A DNA stretch of 64,000 nt from Gilliamella bombi (GCF_900103255.1 NZ_FMWS01000017.1:1-64000); one strand, 5' to 3'; positions 1 through 9,666 are shown, counted from the stretch's first letter. Translations and numbers: made by a program. The notes: a model not told the origin generated them from the sequence alone.

Positions 1-19
1 AAAGATCAACAGCCCCTAG

Positions 20-43
20 TATTGGCTGTTTTTACAGCCAATA
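20..43. terminator. Stem-loop at window edge
   Basis: A perfect 10-bp inverted repeat (TATTGGCTGT / ACAGCCAATA) with a TTTT loop lies just beyond the mrp stop codon. A short T run (ATTTTT) follows it on the + strand, so it may terminate a gene entering from outside the window. On the - strand it has no good T tract, so it is a weaker candidate terminator for mrp. Confidence 0.5.
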
Positions 44-57
44 GCTGGATTTTTAAG

Positions 58-1131
58 TTACAATGTCTTAAAAGCAATATCAGGCAAAATCGCTTCACCT
101 TGCCAATATAACTCACTAGCAATACTTCCTGCAATTTGATAATAAAGTTGGCTAAATTCGTTATCAGGGTGGTTAATGACCGTGGGCTTTCCTGTATCAA
201 GATCTTGGCGTAACATCTTTTGAAGTGGAATTTGCCCTAGCAATTTGGTTTGATATTGCTCAGCTAAATGTTTAGCACCACCTTCACCAAAGATGGCCTC
301 ATGATGTCCACAATGTTCGCAAATGTGGTAACTCATGTTTTCAATAATTCCTAGTGTTGGTATGTTTACTTTATTAAACATGGTAATACCTTTTTTTGCA
401 TCGATTAAAGCAATATCTTGAGGAGTTGTGATAATCACAGCAGCAGTAACTGGAATGTTTTGCGCTAGGGTTAATTGGATATCCCCTGTGCCTGGAGGCA
501 TATCAATGACAAGATAGTCGAGTTCTGGCCAAAGCGTATCTTGTAAAATCTGTAATAGTGCTTTACTTGCCATAGGTCCACGCCATACCATGGCACCATT
601 AGGATCAACTAAATAACCAATGGAATTACTAGCAAGCCCATATGCCATGATTGGTGTCATATGTTTATTATCGGGTGTTAAGGGTTGCTGGTTTTCTGTA
701 CCTAGCATGGTTGGGATCGAGGGACCATAAATATCTGCATCTAAGATCCCCACTTTAGCGCCTTGTTTTTGTAAAGCTAGCGCAAGATTGACCGCTGTTG
801 ATGATTTACCCACACCGCCTTTTCCTGAGCTTATTGCGATAATGTTTTTTATATTATTAATGGCATTTTGGTTATTAGCACGTTTTAAAGTAGCAATTTT
901 ATATTCAATATGCCAGTCAACTTCATTAACGCTGTTAAGTTTAAGCAATTTTGGAGTGGTTATTTTTTTCAATTCTTCAAAAGTAGATTGCCAAGCGAAA
1001 GGCATTGTTAAATTTATAGTTAAGTGGTGATTAACTATTTCGCATTTTTTTATTGCCCCGAGTTCAAGTAAATTTTTTTGTAGAGTTGAATGAATAAAAT
1101 TTTCAAGAATTTTTTTTACTTCAGTGTTCAT
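58..1131 (-). CDS. mrp: Iron-sulfur cluster carrier Mrp/ApbC
   Basis: This is a 357-residue P-loop ATPase of the Mrp/NBP35 family, thought to carry and deliver Fe-S clusters to cytosolic apoproteins. The N-terminal 80 or so residues look like the MIP18/DUF59-type domain. The deviant Walker A motif GKGGVGKS is at about residues 103-110. The cluster-binding CxxC pair (CEHC) is at about 271-274, followed by the typical IFGEGG. It diverges from metG, the same arrangement as in E. coli, with 250 bases between them. The length matches the usual 350-370 residues and the ATG start gives a full N-terminal domain. Identification is by conserved motifs and gene order. Confidence 0.95.
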   Translation of the reverse strand: MNTEVKKILENFIHSTLQKNLLELGAIKKCEIVNHHLTINLTMPFAWQSTFEELKKITTPKLLKLNSVNEVDWHIEYKIATLKRANNQNAINNIKNIIAISSGKGGVGKSSTAVNLALALQKQGAKVGILDADIYGPSIPTMLGTENQQPLTPDNKHMTPIMAYGLASNSIGYLVDPNGAMVWRGPMASKALLQILQDTLWPELDYLVIDMPPGTGDIQLTLAQNIPVTAAVIITTPQDIALIDAKKGITMFNKVNIPTLGIIENMSYHICEHCGHHEAIFGEGGAKHLAEQYQTKLLGQIPLQKMLRQDLDTGKPTVINHPDNEFSQLYYQIAGSIASELYWQGEAILPDIAFKTL

Positions 1132-1381
1132 TATGGTTATCTCTTTATGCCTCAGTATTTATACTCGTTTTATTTCCAATTACCTTGTATTAAAAGCGTA
1201 AAATACCTTAAATAATAAGGCGGTAAACAGTAAATTGGTTTACCCTCATAAAAATGATTATTTTCTGTTTGAAATATGAATTGAGTATATAAATTTTATC
1301 AAATTATGGCATAAATCTAGCGATAATCCCACGATTGATGTACTATTTCTGCCATTATGTAAAAAAGGGTAATAAATCAAC
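1132..1381. promoter_or_regulatory. Divergent promoter region of mrp and metG
   Basis: This 250-base AT-rich space between two divergent genes must hold both promoters. A 7-bp inverted repeat (GGTAAAC at 1222-1228, GTTTACC at 1238-1244) is the only clear symmetrical element and could be an operator or a leader hairpin. The metG ribosome binding site is weak (AAGGG about 10 bases before the ATG). I could not assign -35/-10 boxes with confidence. Confidence 0.4.
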
Positions 1382-3409
1382 ATGACAACTCAACGCAAAA
1401 TATTGGTGACTTGTGCACTTCCTTATGCCAATGGTGCAATTCACTTAGGTCATATGCTAGAACACATTCAAGCTGATGTATGGGTACGCTATCAACGTAT
1501 GCGTGGTAATGAGATCTATTTTATTTGTGCTGACGATGCCCATGGCACGCCAATTATGCTAAAGGCTCAGCAATTGGGAATTACTCCAGAGCAGATGATT
1601 AGTGAAGTCAAAACCGAACATCTACGTGATTTTTCTGGCTTTAATATTAGTTATGATAATTACCATTCAACCCATAGCCCAGAAAATCGTGAGATATCAG
1701 AGCAAATTTATAAGCGCTTGAAAGCGAATGGTTATATTAAAACTAAAGTTATTTCACAGCTATTCGATCCTGAAAAACAGATGTTTTTACCTGATCGCTT
1801 TGTAAAAGGCACTTGCCCACGTTGTAAAGCGCCTGATCAGTATGGTGATAACTGTGAAGTGTGTAGTGCTACTTATAATCCTATTGATTTAATTGACCCT
1901 AAGTCTGTGGTTTCGGGCGCTACGCCGATTTTAAAAGAGTCTGAACATTTCTTTTTTGATCTACCAGCTTTTTCAAATATGTTACAAGAGTGGATTCGCT
2001 CAGGAACATTACAAGATCAAGTTGCTAATAAAATGCAAGAATGGTTCGAATCAGGCTTACAACCGTGGGATATTAGCCGTGATGCACCTTATTTTGGATT
2101 TGAGATCCCCGATGCGCCAGGTAAATATTTTTATGTCTGGTTAGATGCGCCAATTGGTTATATGGGATCTTTCTTAAATTATTGTAATAAACAAAATAAA
2201 CCAATTTTTGATGAGTTTTGGGACAAAAATTCAAATACAGAACTGTATCACTTCATTGGTAAAGATATTGTTTATTTCCACAGCTTATTTTGGCCAGCAA
2301 TGCTTGAAGGTAGCGAATATCGCAAGCCTTCCAATATTTTTGTACATGGTTATGTGACTGTTGATGGTGCAAAAATGTCTAAATCACGCGGTACTTTTAT
2401 TCAAGCAAGTACCTATCTAAAACATTTAGATCCTGATTGTTTGCGTTATTATTATGCGGCTAAATTGTCGTCACACATTGATGATATTGACTTAAATTTA
2501 GAAGACTTTGTTCAACGTGTAAATAGTGATTTAGTTAATAAAGTTGTTAATATTGCTTCGCGTTCGGCTGGTTTTATTTATAAACGCTTTGACGGCAAAT
2601 TATCAGATAAAGTGGCAGAGCCTGAACTGTATTCCTTGTTTGTTAAAAAAGCAGAAGTGATTGCTGACTACTTTGAACAACGCGAATCAGGCAAGGCAAT
2701 TCGTGAAATTATGGCACTTGCTGACGAAGCTAACCGTTATATTGACGAAAAGGCACCTTGGGTGGTTGCTAAACAAGAAGGGCAAGATCAAACATTGCAA
2801 GATATTTGCTCAATGGGTATTCACTTATTCCGCATCTTAATGACCTATTTAAAACCCATTGTGCCTTCATTGGCTGAACGTACAGAAGCATTTTTAAATA
2901 GCAAATTAGAATGGAATGAAATTGATAATGCTTTAACAAGTCATAAAATTAATCAGTTTAAAGCTTTATTTAATCGTATTGATATGGATAAAATTACAAA
3001 CATGATTGAAGAAACAAAACAACAAGCTGCATTAGCCCAACCGGCAAAACCTAAAGTTGCAGAGCCTATTGCTGACACGATTAATTTTGATGATTTTGCT
3101 AAAGTCGATATGCGCGTTGCTTTAATTAAACATGCTTGCTTTGTTGAAGGATCCGATAAATTACTTCAATTAACGCTTGATATTGGTGACGAAACCCGTA
3201 ATGTGTTTTCAGGTATCAAGCAGTTTTATCCTGACCCAGAGGTGTTAATTGGGCGTTTAACTATTATGATTGCTAACTTAGCTCCTCGTAAAATGCGCTT
3301 TGGTGTTTCTGAAGGTATGGTGCTTTGTGCGAGTGGTAAAGGTGATGATGAAGGTGTGTACCTACTATCACCAGATAGTGGTGCTAAACCAGGAATGCGA
3401 ATTTCGTAA
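1382..3409 (+). CDS. metG: Methionyl-tRNA synthetase
   Basis: A class I aminoacyl-tRNA synthetase that charges tRNA-Met and initiator tRNA. The HIGH signature appears as HLGH at residues 21-24 and the KMSKS loop at about 331-335. Four zinc-knuckle cysteines lie at 145, 148, 158 and 161 (CPRC...CEVC), the same numbering as E. coli MetG. The last 110 or so residues form the EMAPII/Arc1p-like tRNA-binding domain (VDMRVALI, then GxSEGMVL), which dimerises the enzyme. The length of 675 residues is within two of the E. coli protein. It is followed by a strong stem-loop and the first copy of the dispersed 30-base element. Confidence 0.98.
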   Translation: MTTQRKILVTCALPYANGAIHLGHMLEHIQADVWVRYQRMRGNEIYFICADDAHGTPIMLKAQQLGITPEQMISEVKTEHLRDFSGFNISYDNYHSTHSPENREISEQIYKRLKANGYIKTKVISQLFDPEKQMFLPDRFVKGTCPRCKAPDQYGDNCEVCSATYNPIDLIDPKSVVSGATPILKESEHFFFDLPAFSNMLQEWIRSGTLQDQVANKMQEWFESGLQPWDISRDAPYFGFEIPDAPGKYFYVWLDAPIGYMGSFLNYCNKQNKPIFDEFWDKNSNTELYHFIGKDIVYFHSLFWPAMLEGSEYRKPSNIFVHGYVTVDGAKMSKSRGTFIQASTYLKHLDPDCLRYYYAAKLSSHIDDIDLNLEDFVQRVNSDLVNKVVNIASRSAGFIYKRFDGKLSDKVAEPELYSLFVKKAEVIADYFEQRESGKAIREIMALADEANRYIDEKAPWVVAKQEGQDQTLQDICSMGIHLFRILMTYLKPIVPSLAERTEAFLNSKLEWNEIDNALTSHKINQFKALFNRIDMDKITNMIEETKQQAALAQPAKPKVAEPIADTINFDDFAKVDMRVALIKHACFVEGSDKLLQLTLDIGDETRNVFSGIKQFYPDPEVLIGRLTIMIANLAPRKMRFGVSEGMVLCASGKGDDEGVYLLSPDSGAKPGMRIS

Positions 3410-3433
3410 TTGATATCCTTATTATAAAAACTG

Positions 3434-3465
3434 CATCTTAACAAGTTAATATACTTGTTAAGATG
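3434..3465. terminator. metG stem-loop
   Basis: A perfect 12-bp inverted repeat (CATCTTAACAAG / CTTGTTAAGATG) with an 8-base loop sits 25 bases after the metG stop codon. Only TTT follows the right arm, so it is a weak intrinsic terminator or an mRNA-stabilising hairpin. The 30-base dispersed element begins at the next base. Confidence 0.6.
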
Positions 3466-3495
3466 TTTCAGGAAACTATGCGTTTCAGTATAAAA
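3466..3495 (+). repeat. Dispersed 30-base element, copy 1
   Basis: This is one of four copies of a 30-base element (others at 36159, 54131 and 63737). Its core is TTTCAG, eleven variable bases, then TTTCAGTATAAAA, so the TTTCAG hexamer recurs with a 17-base period. This copy differs at the fourth base after the first TTTCAG block (GGAAAC rather than GGTAAC) and has ATGCG in place of ATACG. It sits between the convergent metG and SDR genes. Confidence 0.7.
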
Positions 3496-3863
3496 TTTGC
3501 TTATTTGATAAATAATTGTAGCGTTAGTTTTTTTGGGGCTGTTTTTTTTATTATAAATGTGTTGCCATTCAAGTTTTGAATTTATGTCGTTGAGGGGACT
3601 GATGGTTGGTTGCTTAAACTTTTTAAAAAGCCTATAAAAACCTTTCCGTTTACACTTAGAAACCTATTTCATATCTGGCGCCCAATTTCATTTAAACGCC
3701 ATTTTTTGATCGAAGTAAATAAAGTTTCACTTTAAATCAATATGCTATATTTTTCTTTTTATCCTGAAATTTGGCAATCAAAATAACGACTGCCAAAGCT
3801 CAATTTTGTTAAAATTCATATTTTACTGTTTGGTTTAACATTACTTGTAAATTCATTATTTTC
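3496..3863. other. Intergenic region between metG and the SDR gene
   Basis: There is no credible gene in these 368 AT-rich bases. Two hairpins are visible. TGGCG/CGCCA at 3676-3701 is followed by six T residues on the + strand and looks like an intrinsic terminator with no gene directly before it. TTTGGCA/TGCCAAA at 3770-3797 has a 14-base loop and could end the SDR transcript on the - strand. The stretch may be a decayed gene or hold a short transcript. Confidence 0.4.
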
Positions 3864-4649
3864 TTACTTTTGATTTTCTGACGGATTTCCTGAATAATGA
3901 AATATGCTGTCTTTTAGTGAAAAAGAGAAATCTTTAGTATTAATCTCACCAATAATTTTGTTGCTATCGTATAAAGCCAGTAAAAATTCGGCCATTTGCT
4001 TTGCTGTATGGTACTTTGTAAAAGTTGCATCGTAGTTGTATTCACTAACATTATTGGCTTTTTCACCAAATTCCGTTTTTGTTGCAGCGGGAGCCAATAC
4101 CTTTGCGGTTAATTGTGCGTTAGCTTGCTTTAATTCCTGTGCTAGCCCTTCAGTAAAAGCATTGACATAGAATTTTGTTGCGCAATAAGTTACCGCATTA
4201 GGAACGAGAGTATACCCGCCTCGGGAGGAGATGTTTATTAGTTGTGTTTCGGGTTCATTTTGATATTTACGTACATACAGTGTTGAAAAAATCGTTAGGG
4301 TTTCAATATTTAAATGAAGCATTGATTCGATTTTTCCTAAATCTTGATCGCTAACACTGCCGTAATGACCAAAACCGGCATTATTAATCCATGTTTCAAT
4401 AAAATAGCTGTCTAAATCATTAAAAAGGGAATAAGCGTTGGTTGGTTGTGATAAATCACAAAGTTTTATAATTACTTCTAATGCTGGGGAAATTTTTGCA
4501 ATTTCTTGTTGTAAAAGTGCCAAATTTTCTTGTCTTCTTGCAATAACAATAAGGTTTTTATTTCGTTTTGCAAAAGCAATAGCTGTTGCATAACCTATGC
4601 CTGAACTTGCGCCGGTTATGACGGTATATTTTTTATGTGTATTGGTCAT
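3864..4649 (-). CDS. Short-chain dehydrogenase/reductase
   Basis: A 261-residue classical SDR with a Rossmann fold that uses NAD(P)H to oxidise or reduce a small carbonyl or alcohol substrate; the substrate cannot be read from the sequence. The cofactor motif TGASSGIG lies near residues 12-19, the NNAG motif (WINNAGFGHYG) near 90, the catalytic serine in NISSRGG, and the catalytic YxxxK as YCATK. It resembles the DltE/YqjQ-type SDRs. It lies 122 bases downstream of another - strand oxidoreductase and a divergent, broken LysR gene, so the three look like one small accessory cassette between metG and tolC. Confidence 0.85.
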   Translation of the reverse strand: MTNTHKKYTVITGASSGIGYATAIAFAKRNKNLIVIARRQENLALLQQEIAKISPALEVIIKLCDLSQPTNAYSLFNDLDSYFIETWINNAGFGHYGSVSDQDLGKIESMLHLNIETLTIFSTLYVRKYQNEPETQLINISSRGGYTLVPNAVTYCATKFYVNAFTEGLAQELKQANAQLTAKVLAPAATKTEFGEKANNVSEYNYDATFTKYHTAKQMAEFLLALYDSNKIIGEINTKDFSFSLKDSIFHYSGNPSENQK

Positions 4650-4771
4650 TTTTATTTCCTCTAATATTTCAAATATCTGTATTTAATTAAAACTATTCAA
4701 ATTATTAAATATATGATAAATATAACTTTATTCTACTGGGAGGTGGACTCATTTTGGTCTTTTATATTTTT

Positions 4772-5443
4772 TTATTGGTTATTTGTTTGCCATGAATTAT
4801 GTGGTACTTCAACTTCTTTAGAGGCTTGAGCTAAAGCATCATTCAATCGTTGACGGCTTAAAGGTATGCAATATGCAGGCTTTGCACGTTCAAACCGCCA
4901 ACTGTTTGATAAAGTGCCTACATCAACATAATCATAGCCTCTACTTTCTAGTAGAGTGAAAATAATTTGTTTGGCAGCTAAGTCATCTCCAGCTATAGGA
5001 ATTGCTCTCCTATCTGATTTATCATTGGGTTTTGCATCTTTAATAACATCTTTTGCGAGAATCGCATTAAAAACTTTAACTACTCTAGATTTATCAAGAT
5101 GTTTAGCGACTAACTCGCTGGTTGTTGTTTCATGATTATCTAATTGTCCTAAATGACCATCGCGGGCAGGATAATAGTTAGTGGCATCAAGTACTATTTT
5201 TCCGCTGAGTAGCTCTGCTGGTAATTGTGTATAATTGATAAAAGGAATAGCAACGAGAATTATATCACCAAATTTAATGGCTTCTTCTTGGCTCCCAATT
5301 TGGCAGTTTAAGCGTGTGGCTACGCTAAATAACGTCTTTTTATCTCTAGAATTACTTAACATAACTTGATAACCTGCGCGCATAAATAATGTTGTGTAGG
5401 CTTGACTTACAAATCCTGCCCCTATAATGCCGATTTTTTTCAT
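4772..5443 (-). CDS. NAD(P)-binding F420-reductase-like oxidoreductase
   Basis: This 223-residue protein starts with a dinucleotide-binding GxGxxS variant (IGIIGAGFVSQAY) and continues as the NADP-oxidoreductase, coenzyme F420-dependent family fold. Features include a D-A-T-N strand end (VLDATNYYPARDG), a K-V-F-N-A element and a C-terminal LESRGYDYVDVG segment, all typical of that family in bacteria that lack F420. The likely cofactor is NADP(H); the substrate is unknown. The start is an ATG. It diverges from the LysR-type pseudogene at 5553, the usual layout of a regulator and its target. Confidence 0.75.
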   Translation of the reverse strand: MKKIGIIGAGFVSQAYTTLFMRAGYQVMLSNSRDKKTLFSVATRLNCQIGSQEEAIKFGDIILVAIPFINYTQLPAELLSGKIVLDATNYYPARDGHLGQLDNHETTTSELVAKHLDKSRVVKVFNAILAKDVIKDAKPNDKSDRRAIPIAGDDLAAKQIIFTLLESRGYDYVDVGTLSNSWRFERAKPAYCIPLSRQRLNDALAQASKEVEVPHNSWQTNNQ

Positions 5444-5480
5444 ATATTTACTCTGTTTTTATTTGTTTACTTGATTTGCG

Positions 5481-5495
5481 TTATAATATTTATAA
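5481..5495. promoter_or_regulatory. Possible LysR operator/promoter
   Basis: TTATAATATTTATAA lies midway between the divergent oxidoreductase and LysR genes. It contains two TTATAA half-sites and fits the loose T-N11-A pattern of LysR binding sites; it also contains a plausible -10 hexamer. In such AT-rich DNA the match is only suggestive. Confidence 0.3.
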
Positions 5496-5552
5496 AATAA
5501 AAGATAGTAAATGGCTTTAAAATTGTTTTATTAACAACTGGAGATTGGTAAT

Positions 5553-6442
5553 ATGGATCTTTTTAGAAGTATGAAGGCTTTTGTATTGACTGTGAAGACA
5601 GGTTCATTTGCATCGGCATCTATCTCATTAAATACCTCTCCGCAAATGGTTGCGAAATATATTCTTTTTTTAGAAACTCAATTAGGGTTAAAGTTACTTA
5701 ATCGAACAACACGCTCCAAAATCTTACCGAATTTGGTAAGCAGTATTATGAGCGCTGTGTGAGTATTTTAGGTGAAGTTGAAGCCACTTCTATGCTTGCG
5801 CAACAGTTTTTAGATAAACCTAGTGGTACGCTTAGAATTAGTGCACCATTTACTTTTGGTAATTTTACTTTAGTGCCATTAATTAGTAGTTTTATGAAGT
5901 GTTATCCCCAAATTAGTGTCGATATACAGTTAAGTGATCGTTATGTCGATTTAATTAAGGACGGTTTTGATATTGCTTTTCGGATTGGTGATTTGAGTGA
6001 TTCAGGGCTTATTGCTCGTAAACTTAATCCTCATCAACTTATTTTTGCTGCCTCACCAGATTATTTAGCGCAATATGGTGTTCCATTAATACCTGATGAT
6101 TTGAAAAAGCATCAATGCTTGATTTACCAATATGTGAATCAGAATAAAAAAGATCATGTTTGGCCGTTTATGATTAATGGTGAAATAGTTAATATTCCTA
6201 TATCAGGGACATTTCAAAGTAATCAGACTTCAGCGTTAGTGATAGCTGCGATTGAAGGATTAGGTATCACAATGTTGCCAGAATCTATGTTACAAGAGCC
6301 AATTAAGCAGAAAAAATTATTTCCCATATTACAAAAATTTTTACCACCTGCCAAGCCGCTTAATATGCTTTATACTGCTGATCGTCAGCAACCACCAAAA
6401 TTAAAAGCATTTATTGAATTTGTGTTGAATGCAATATCGTAA
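5553..6442 (+). pseudogene. LysR-family regulator, frameshifted
   Basis: The 5' reading frame (from ATG 5553) encodes a LysR winged helix (FVLTVKTGSFASASISL, then LGLKLLNRTTRS) but runs into TGA at 5760-5762. The +1-shifted frame, open to TAA at 6442, continues the family pattern: an LTEFG-type segment, then YYERCVSILGEVEA and a full periplasmic-binding-type effector domain (GTLRISAPFTFGN, DGFDIAFRIGDL). The frames join near 5715-5718, where restoring one C in a CTCC-AAAA run gives RTTRSQNLTEFG. A single-base deletion is therefore the simplest explanation. The gene resembles the AaeR/DsdC-like LysR group and is divergent from the 4772 oxidoreductase, its likely target. A sequencing error is possible. 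Confidence 0.85.
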
Positions 6443-6465
6443 TAGGTGTGTTTTTTATACATAAT

Positions 6466-6492
6466 AAAAAAGGCGATTTGCTCGCCTTTTTT
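6466..6492. terminator. Bidirectional terminator
   Basis: The 11-bp stem AAAAAAGGCGA / TCGCCTTTTTT with loop TTTGC gives a T tract on both strands. It separates the convergent LysR pseudogene and tolC. Confidence 0.9.
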
Positions 6493-6518
6493 AACAGTTG
6501 TCATAAAAGAACCAATAG

Positions 6519-7865
6519 TTATTTTATCGTCACTAAAGTGCTCACTTCTTTACCTAACATATTGTTTAAATAAACTAAATCGTTGGCAGTTAAGGTTCCT
6601 ACTGCATATTTTAATTGTAGTAAACTGGTTAAATAGTTATATTTTGCATCTGATAAATTTCGTTTAGAACTGTATAGTTGAGTTGTTGCAGTTAATACGT
6701 CGACAATTGTTCTTGTTCCTACTTGATAACCAGAATTGGTTGCTTCTAATGAACTTTGTGCAGAAACTACCGCTTGTTGATAAGCTTTGATGGCACTTAT
6801 TGATGATGAAATATTATTGTATGATGAGCGAACTTGATTAATTACACCTCGATTGGTACTTTCTAATTTTTCGCTAAAACTCACGTAATTTTGTTGTGCT
6901 TGCTCAACTTTAGACATTGTTGCACCACCTGAAAAGATAGGTAGGTTTACACTGACGCCAACATAGTTATTCCCTGAATAAGATTTACCATGAGCGCCAG
7001 TCCCTACGCTATTACCGTATCTATCAGTTTTATTCAAATTAGTTGATGCATCTAAACTTGCTGTAGGTAAATGTCCGGCCTGTGAGAGTTTGATTTGTTC
7101 ACGCGCTATGTCTTGATTTAACCTCATTGTTAATAAATTAAGATTAGATTTTTCAGATTGTTTTAACAGTGCGCTGATTTGTGCTGGTGATTCTGTTTTA
7201 AATGTATTGGTATTGACACTTGCTAAACTTGAATAAAAACGACCACTTACTTGGCGCAGTGCTTCAATGGCATTATTTAGATCATTTAATGCATTAACTT
7301 GTTGTGCAACAGTTAAGTCATAATTGGCTTGAGCGTTTTGTACATCGGTAATTGCTACTAAACCAACTTGATGTTGTTGACGAGTTTGTTCTAACTGACG
7401 GCCAATTGCTTTTTTCTGTGCATCAATAAAGCTTAATGCATCAAGTGCTTTTAATACATTAAAATAAGCGACAGAAGTATTTAAGATTAATGTTTGACCT
7501 TGGTATTGATAGGCAATATCAGCAATACTTGCTTGTTTTTTAGTAATATCTAAGGCTTTCCAATTTGAGAAATTAAAAATGCTTTGAGATACTGCGACTT
7601 GGTATAAGTTGCCATTTTTAGATTTTACACCACTTGTATCACGTCGACCATGAGTAACACCGTAGGAAGCACTTAAACCAACTTGTGGTAGTAAACTTGC
7701 TCGAGAACCTGAAATTGCTGCGTATGCTTTATTTTTTTCAGCTAATGAACTACGTAGATCTGGGTTAGTTTCTTTTGCTTGTTCATAAACTTGTATCAAA
7801 TTTTCAGCAAAGACAGATTGGCTTAACGCTAAGCCAATTAAAAAGGTTAAGGTTTTTTTCATCAA
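6519..7865 (-). CDS. tolC: Outer membrane efflux channel TolC
   Basis: A 448-residue outer membrane factor that forms the trimeric exit duct for RND, ABC and MFS efflux pumps and type I secretion. A signal peptide covers about residues 1-20 (hydrophobic core LTFLIGLALSQ, cleavage after SVFA). The mature protein opens with the TolC-typical LIQVYEQAKETNPDLR. The two homologous OEP repeats are visible, with PQVGLSASYG and PTASLDASTN marking the start of each beta domain, and the late GTRTIVDVLTATTQLY helix. It is somewhat shorter than E. coli TolC because the C-terminal tail is missing. tolC/nudF divergence is the same as in E. coli. ATG at 7865 or 7862 can serve as start. Confidence 0.95.
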   Translation of the reverse strand: MMKKTLTFLIGLALSQSVFAENLIQVYEQAKETNPDLRSSLAEKNKAYAAISGSRASLLPQVGLSASYGVTHGRRDTSGVKSKNGNLYQVAVSQSIFNFSNWKALDITKKQASIADIAYQYQGQTLILNTSVAYFNVLKALDALSFIDAQKKAIGRQLEQTRQQHQVGLVAITDVQNAQANYDLTVAQQVNALNDLNNAIEALRQVSGRFYSSLASVNTNTFKTESPAQISALLKQSEKSNLNLLTMRLNQDIAREQIKLSQAGHLPTASLDASTNLNKTDRYGNSVGTGAHGKSYSGNNYVGVSVNLPIFSGGATMSKVEQAQQNYVSFSEKLESTNRGVINQVRSSYNNISSSISAIKAYQQAVVSAQSSLEATNSGYQVGTRTIVDVLTATTQLYSSKRNLSDAKYNYLTSLLQLKYAVGTLTANDLVYLNNMLGKEVSTLVTIK

Positions 7866-8001
7866 TCTTCTCTTTAAAAATCATTAAAATATAGTAGTAT
7901 TTTTAATAGCGTAATTTTAACAGATAATTAGTATATAGTAAGTATTGTTTGTGTGTCATTCGCACTTTTTATTCAAATTCAGTTTAAATTCGGGAGCTTT
8001 T

Positions 8002-8631
8002 ATGAAAATTAAAGACAGTTTGGTAAATTTTGACAAAAATGATGTGTTTAATTTAACAAAACGAATCTTGTATAAAGGTTTTTTTTCTTTGCTTGAATAT
8101 CGTTTTCAATATCGAAAATTTGATGGTTCAATTAGTGAGATTGTAACTCGTGAAATTTTAGAACGTGGGCATGCGGTTGTACTTTTAGCATATGATGTAA
8201 AACGTGATGAAGTTGTGCTAATTGAGCAAATCCGGATTGCTGCGATTGAAACCCAAGATAGTCCTTGGATACTAGAACTTATTGCAGGTATGATGGATCA
8301 TGAGAATGAATCATTTGAAGAAGTAGCAAGACGTGAAGCAATGGAAGAGGCGGGAGTTGTTATTGGTCGATGTAAACCCATCATCAGTTATTTAGCATCT
8401 CCTGGAGGTTTAACTGAACAATTGCACATTTTGGTGGGTGAAGTTGACTCATCAACCGCTGAAGGCATTCATGGTCTTGACGAAGAAAGTGAAGATATTA
8501 AAGTTCATGTAGTAAGTCGAACTCAAGCTTATCAATGGGTTAAAGATGGAGTGATTAACAATGCTGCATCAATTATTGCGCTTCAGTGGCTAGAACTTAA
8601 TCATGAGCTCTTAAGAAAAGAGTGGAAATAA
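8002..8631 (+). CDS. nudF: ADP-ribose pyrophosphatase NudF
   Basis: A Nudix hydrolase that cleaves ADP-ribose to AMP and ribose 5-phosphate. The Nudix box (G-x5-E-x7-REAMEEAG) starts near residue 96. The open frame extends upstream to 7945, but the ATG at 8002 has a proper GGGAG ribosome site about six bases away and gives 209 residues, the same length as E. coli NudF. It diverges from tolC and lies upstream of cpdA, as in E. coli, but yqiB, which normally sits between them, is absent. Confidence 0.93.
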   Translation: MKIKDSLVNFDKNDVFNLTKRILYKGFFSLLEYRFQYRKFDGSISEIVTREILERGHAVVLLAYDVKRDEVVLIEQIRIAAIETQDSPWILELIAGMMDHENESFEEVARREAMEEAGVVIGRCKPIISYLASPGGLTEQLHILVGEVDSSTAEGIHGLDEESEDIKVHVVSRTQAYQWVKDGVINNAASIIALQWLELNHELLRKEWK

Positions 8632-8797
8632 CTTTTTAGGCATCATTTTTAATTATTTCTTTCATAAATGTGAGAACTATTTTACACTTTAATAGAATGC
8701 TAGGATTTATAATAAATTGTTTTTTCAGTCACAATGTCTATTGTGTTGTTGACATTATTAACCATGATTATAGATTAATAGACAATTGGGGTGAATT

Positions 8798-9628
8798 TTG
8801 GAGTCATTTCTAAAACTTCCAATCTGTAATAAAAATTACGGTAAAATATTACATATAACTGATACTCATCTTTTCGCTGATGACAATGCTTCATTGCTTG
8901 GTGTTAATTCTAATGCAAGTTTTCTAGCGGTTATAAATGAAGTTGAACGTAGTAATAAGAAGTTTGATTTAATTGTAGCAACGGGTGATTTTGTACAAGA
9001 TGGCTCTAAAAAAGCTTATGCGCGTTTTGCAGAACAAATAATTAAGTTTGACACCCCTTGTGTGTGGTTGGCTGGCAATCATGATAATTATTCGTATATG
9101 CAAGATGTGTTTGCAAATTATCAACTTGTTGATAATAAGGTAGTTTTGTTGGGAGATAAATGGCTAATTATTTTATTGAATAGCCAAGTTGTTGGTCAGG
9201 CTTACGGTTTTTTGTCTGGATCTGAACTTAAGTTTTTACATAATGTTTTAACTGAACATCCTAATAGAAATGCATTAGTTTTTTTACACCACCATCCAGT
9301 TAATTCTGGTTGCTATTGGTTAGATCATCATATTTTAAAAAATAGTGACCAGTTAGAGAAAATTATTCAAAAACATCCCAATGTAAAAGGAATTGGGTGG
9401 GGACATATTCATCAAAAACAAGATTATGTTTGGCATAATTGTAAGGCATTTTCAACTCCTTCCACTTGTTTTCAATTTAAACCTGAATGTTACGATTTTC
9501 AATTATCAAGCGACGATGCACCAGGTTGGCGGGAAATCACACTTAAGATTGATGGTTCTATTGATAGTGATGTTTATCGATTAAAGGATAATCAGTTTTT
9601 GCCTGATGTTTCTCAAAATGGTTATTAG
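8798..9628 (+). CDS. cpdA: 3',5'-cyclic-AMP phosphodiesterase CpdA
   Basis: A calcineurin-like metallophosphoesterase that degrades cAMP and so tunes CRP-dependent regulation. Metal-binding motifs are all present in order: ITDTHLF (about 21-27), ATGDFVQDG, AGNHDNY, a LHHHPV element and WGHIH near 202. The start is TTG at 8798, four bases after GGGGTG. The resulting N-terminus, MESFLKLP, lines up with E. coli CpdA (MESLLTLP), which supports this non-ATG start. It follows nudF after a 166-base gap with no other gene. Confidence 0.93.
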   Translation: MESFLKLPICNKNYGKILHITDTHLFADDNASLLGVNSNASFLAVINEVERSNKKFDLIVATGDFVQDGSKKAYARFAEQIIKFDTPCVWLAGNHDNYSYMQDVFANYQLVDNKVVLLGDKWLIILLNSQVVGQAYGFLSGSELKFLHNVLTEHPNRNALVFLHHHPVNSGCYWLDHHILKNSDQLEKIIQKHPNVKGIGWGHIHQKQDYVWHNCKAFSTPSTCFQFKPECYDFQLSSDDAPGWREITLKIDGSIDSDVYRLKDNQFLPDVSQNGY

Positions 9629-9666
9629 TAGTTAGTAATCATAATAAGTTTAAAATAGGTTAATAA

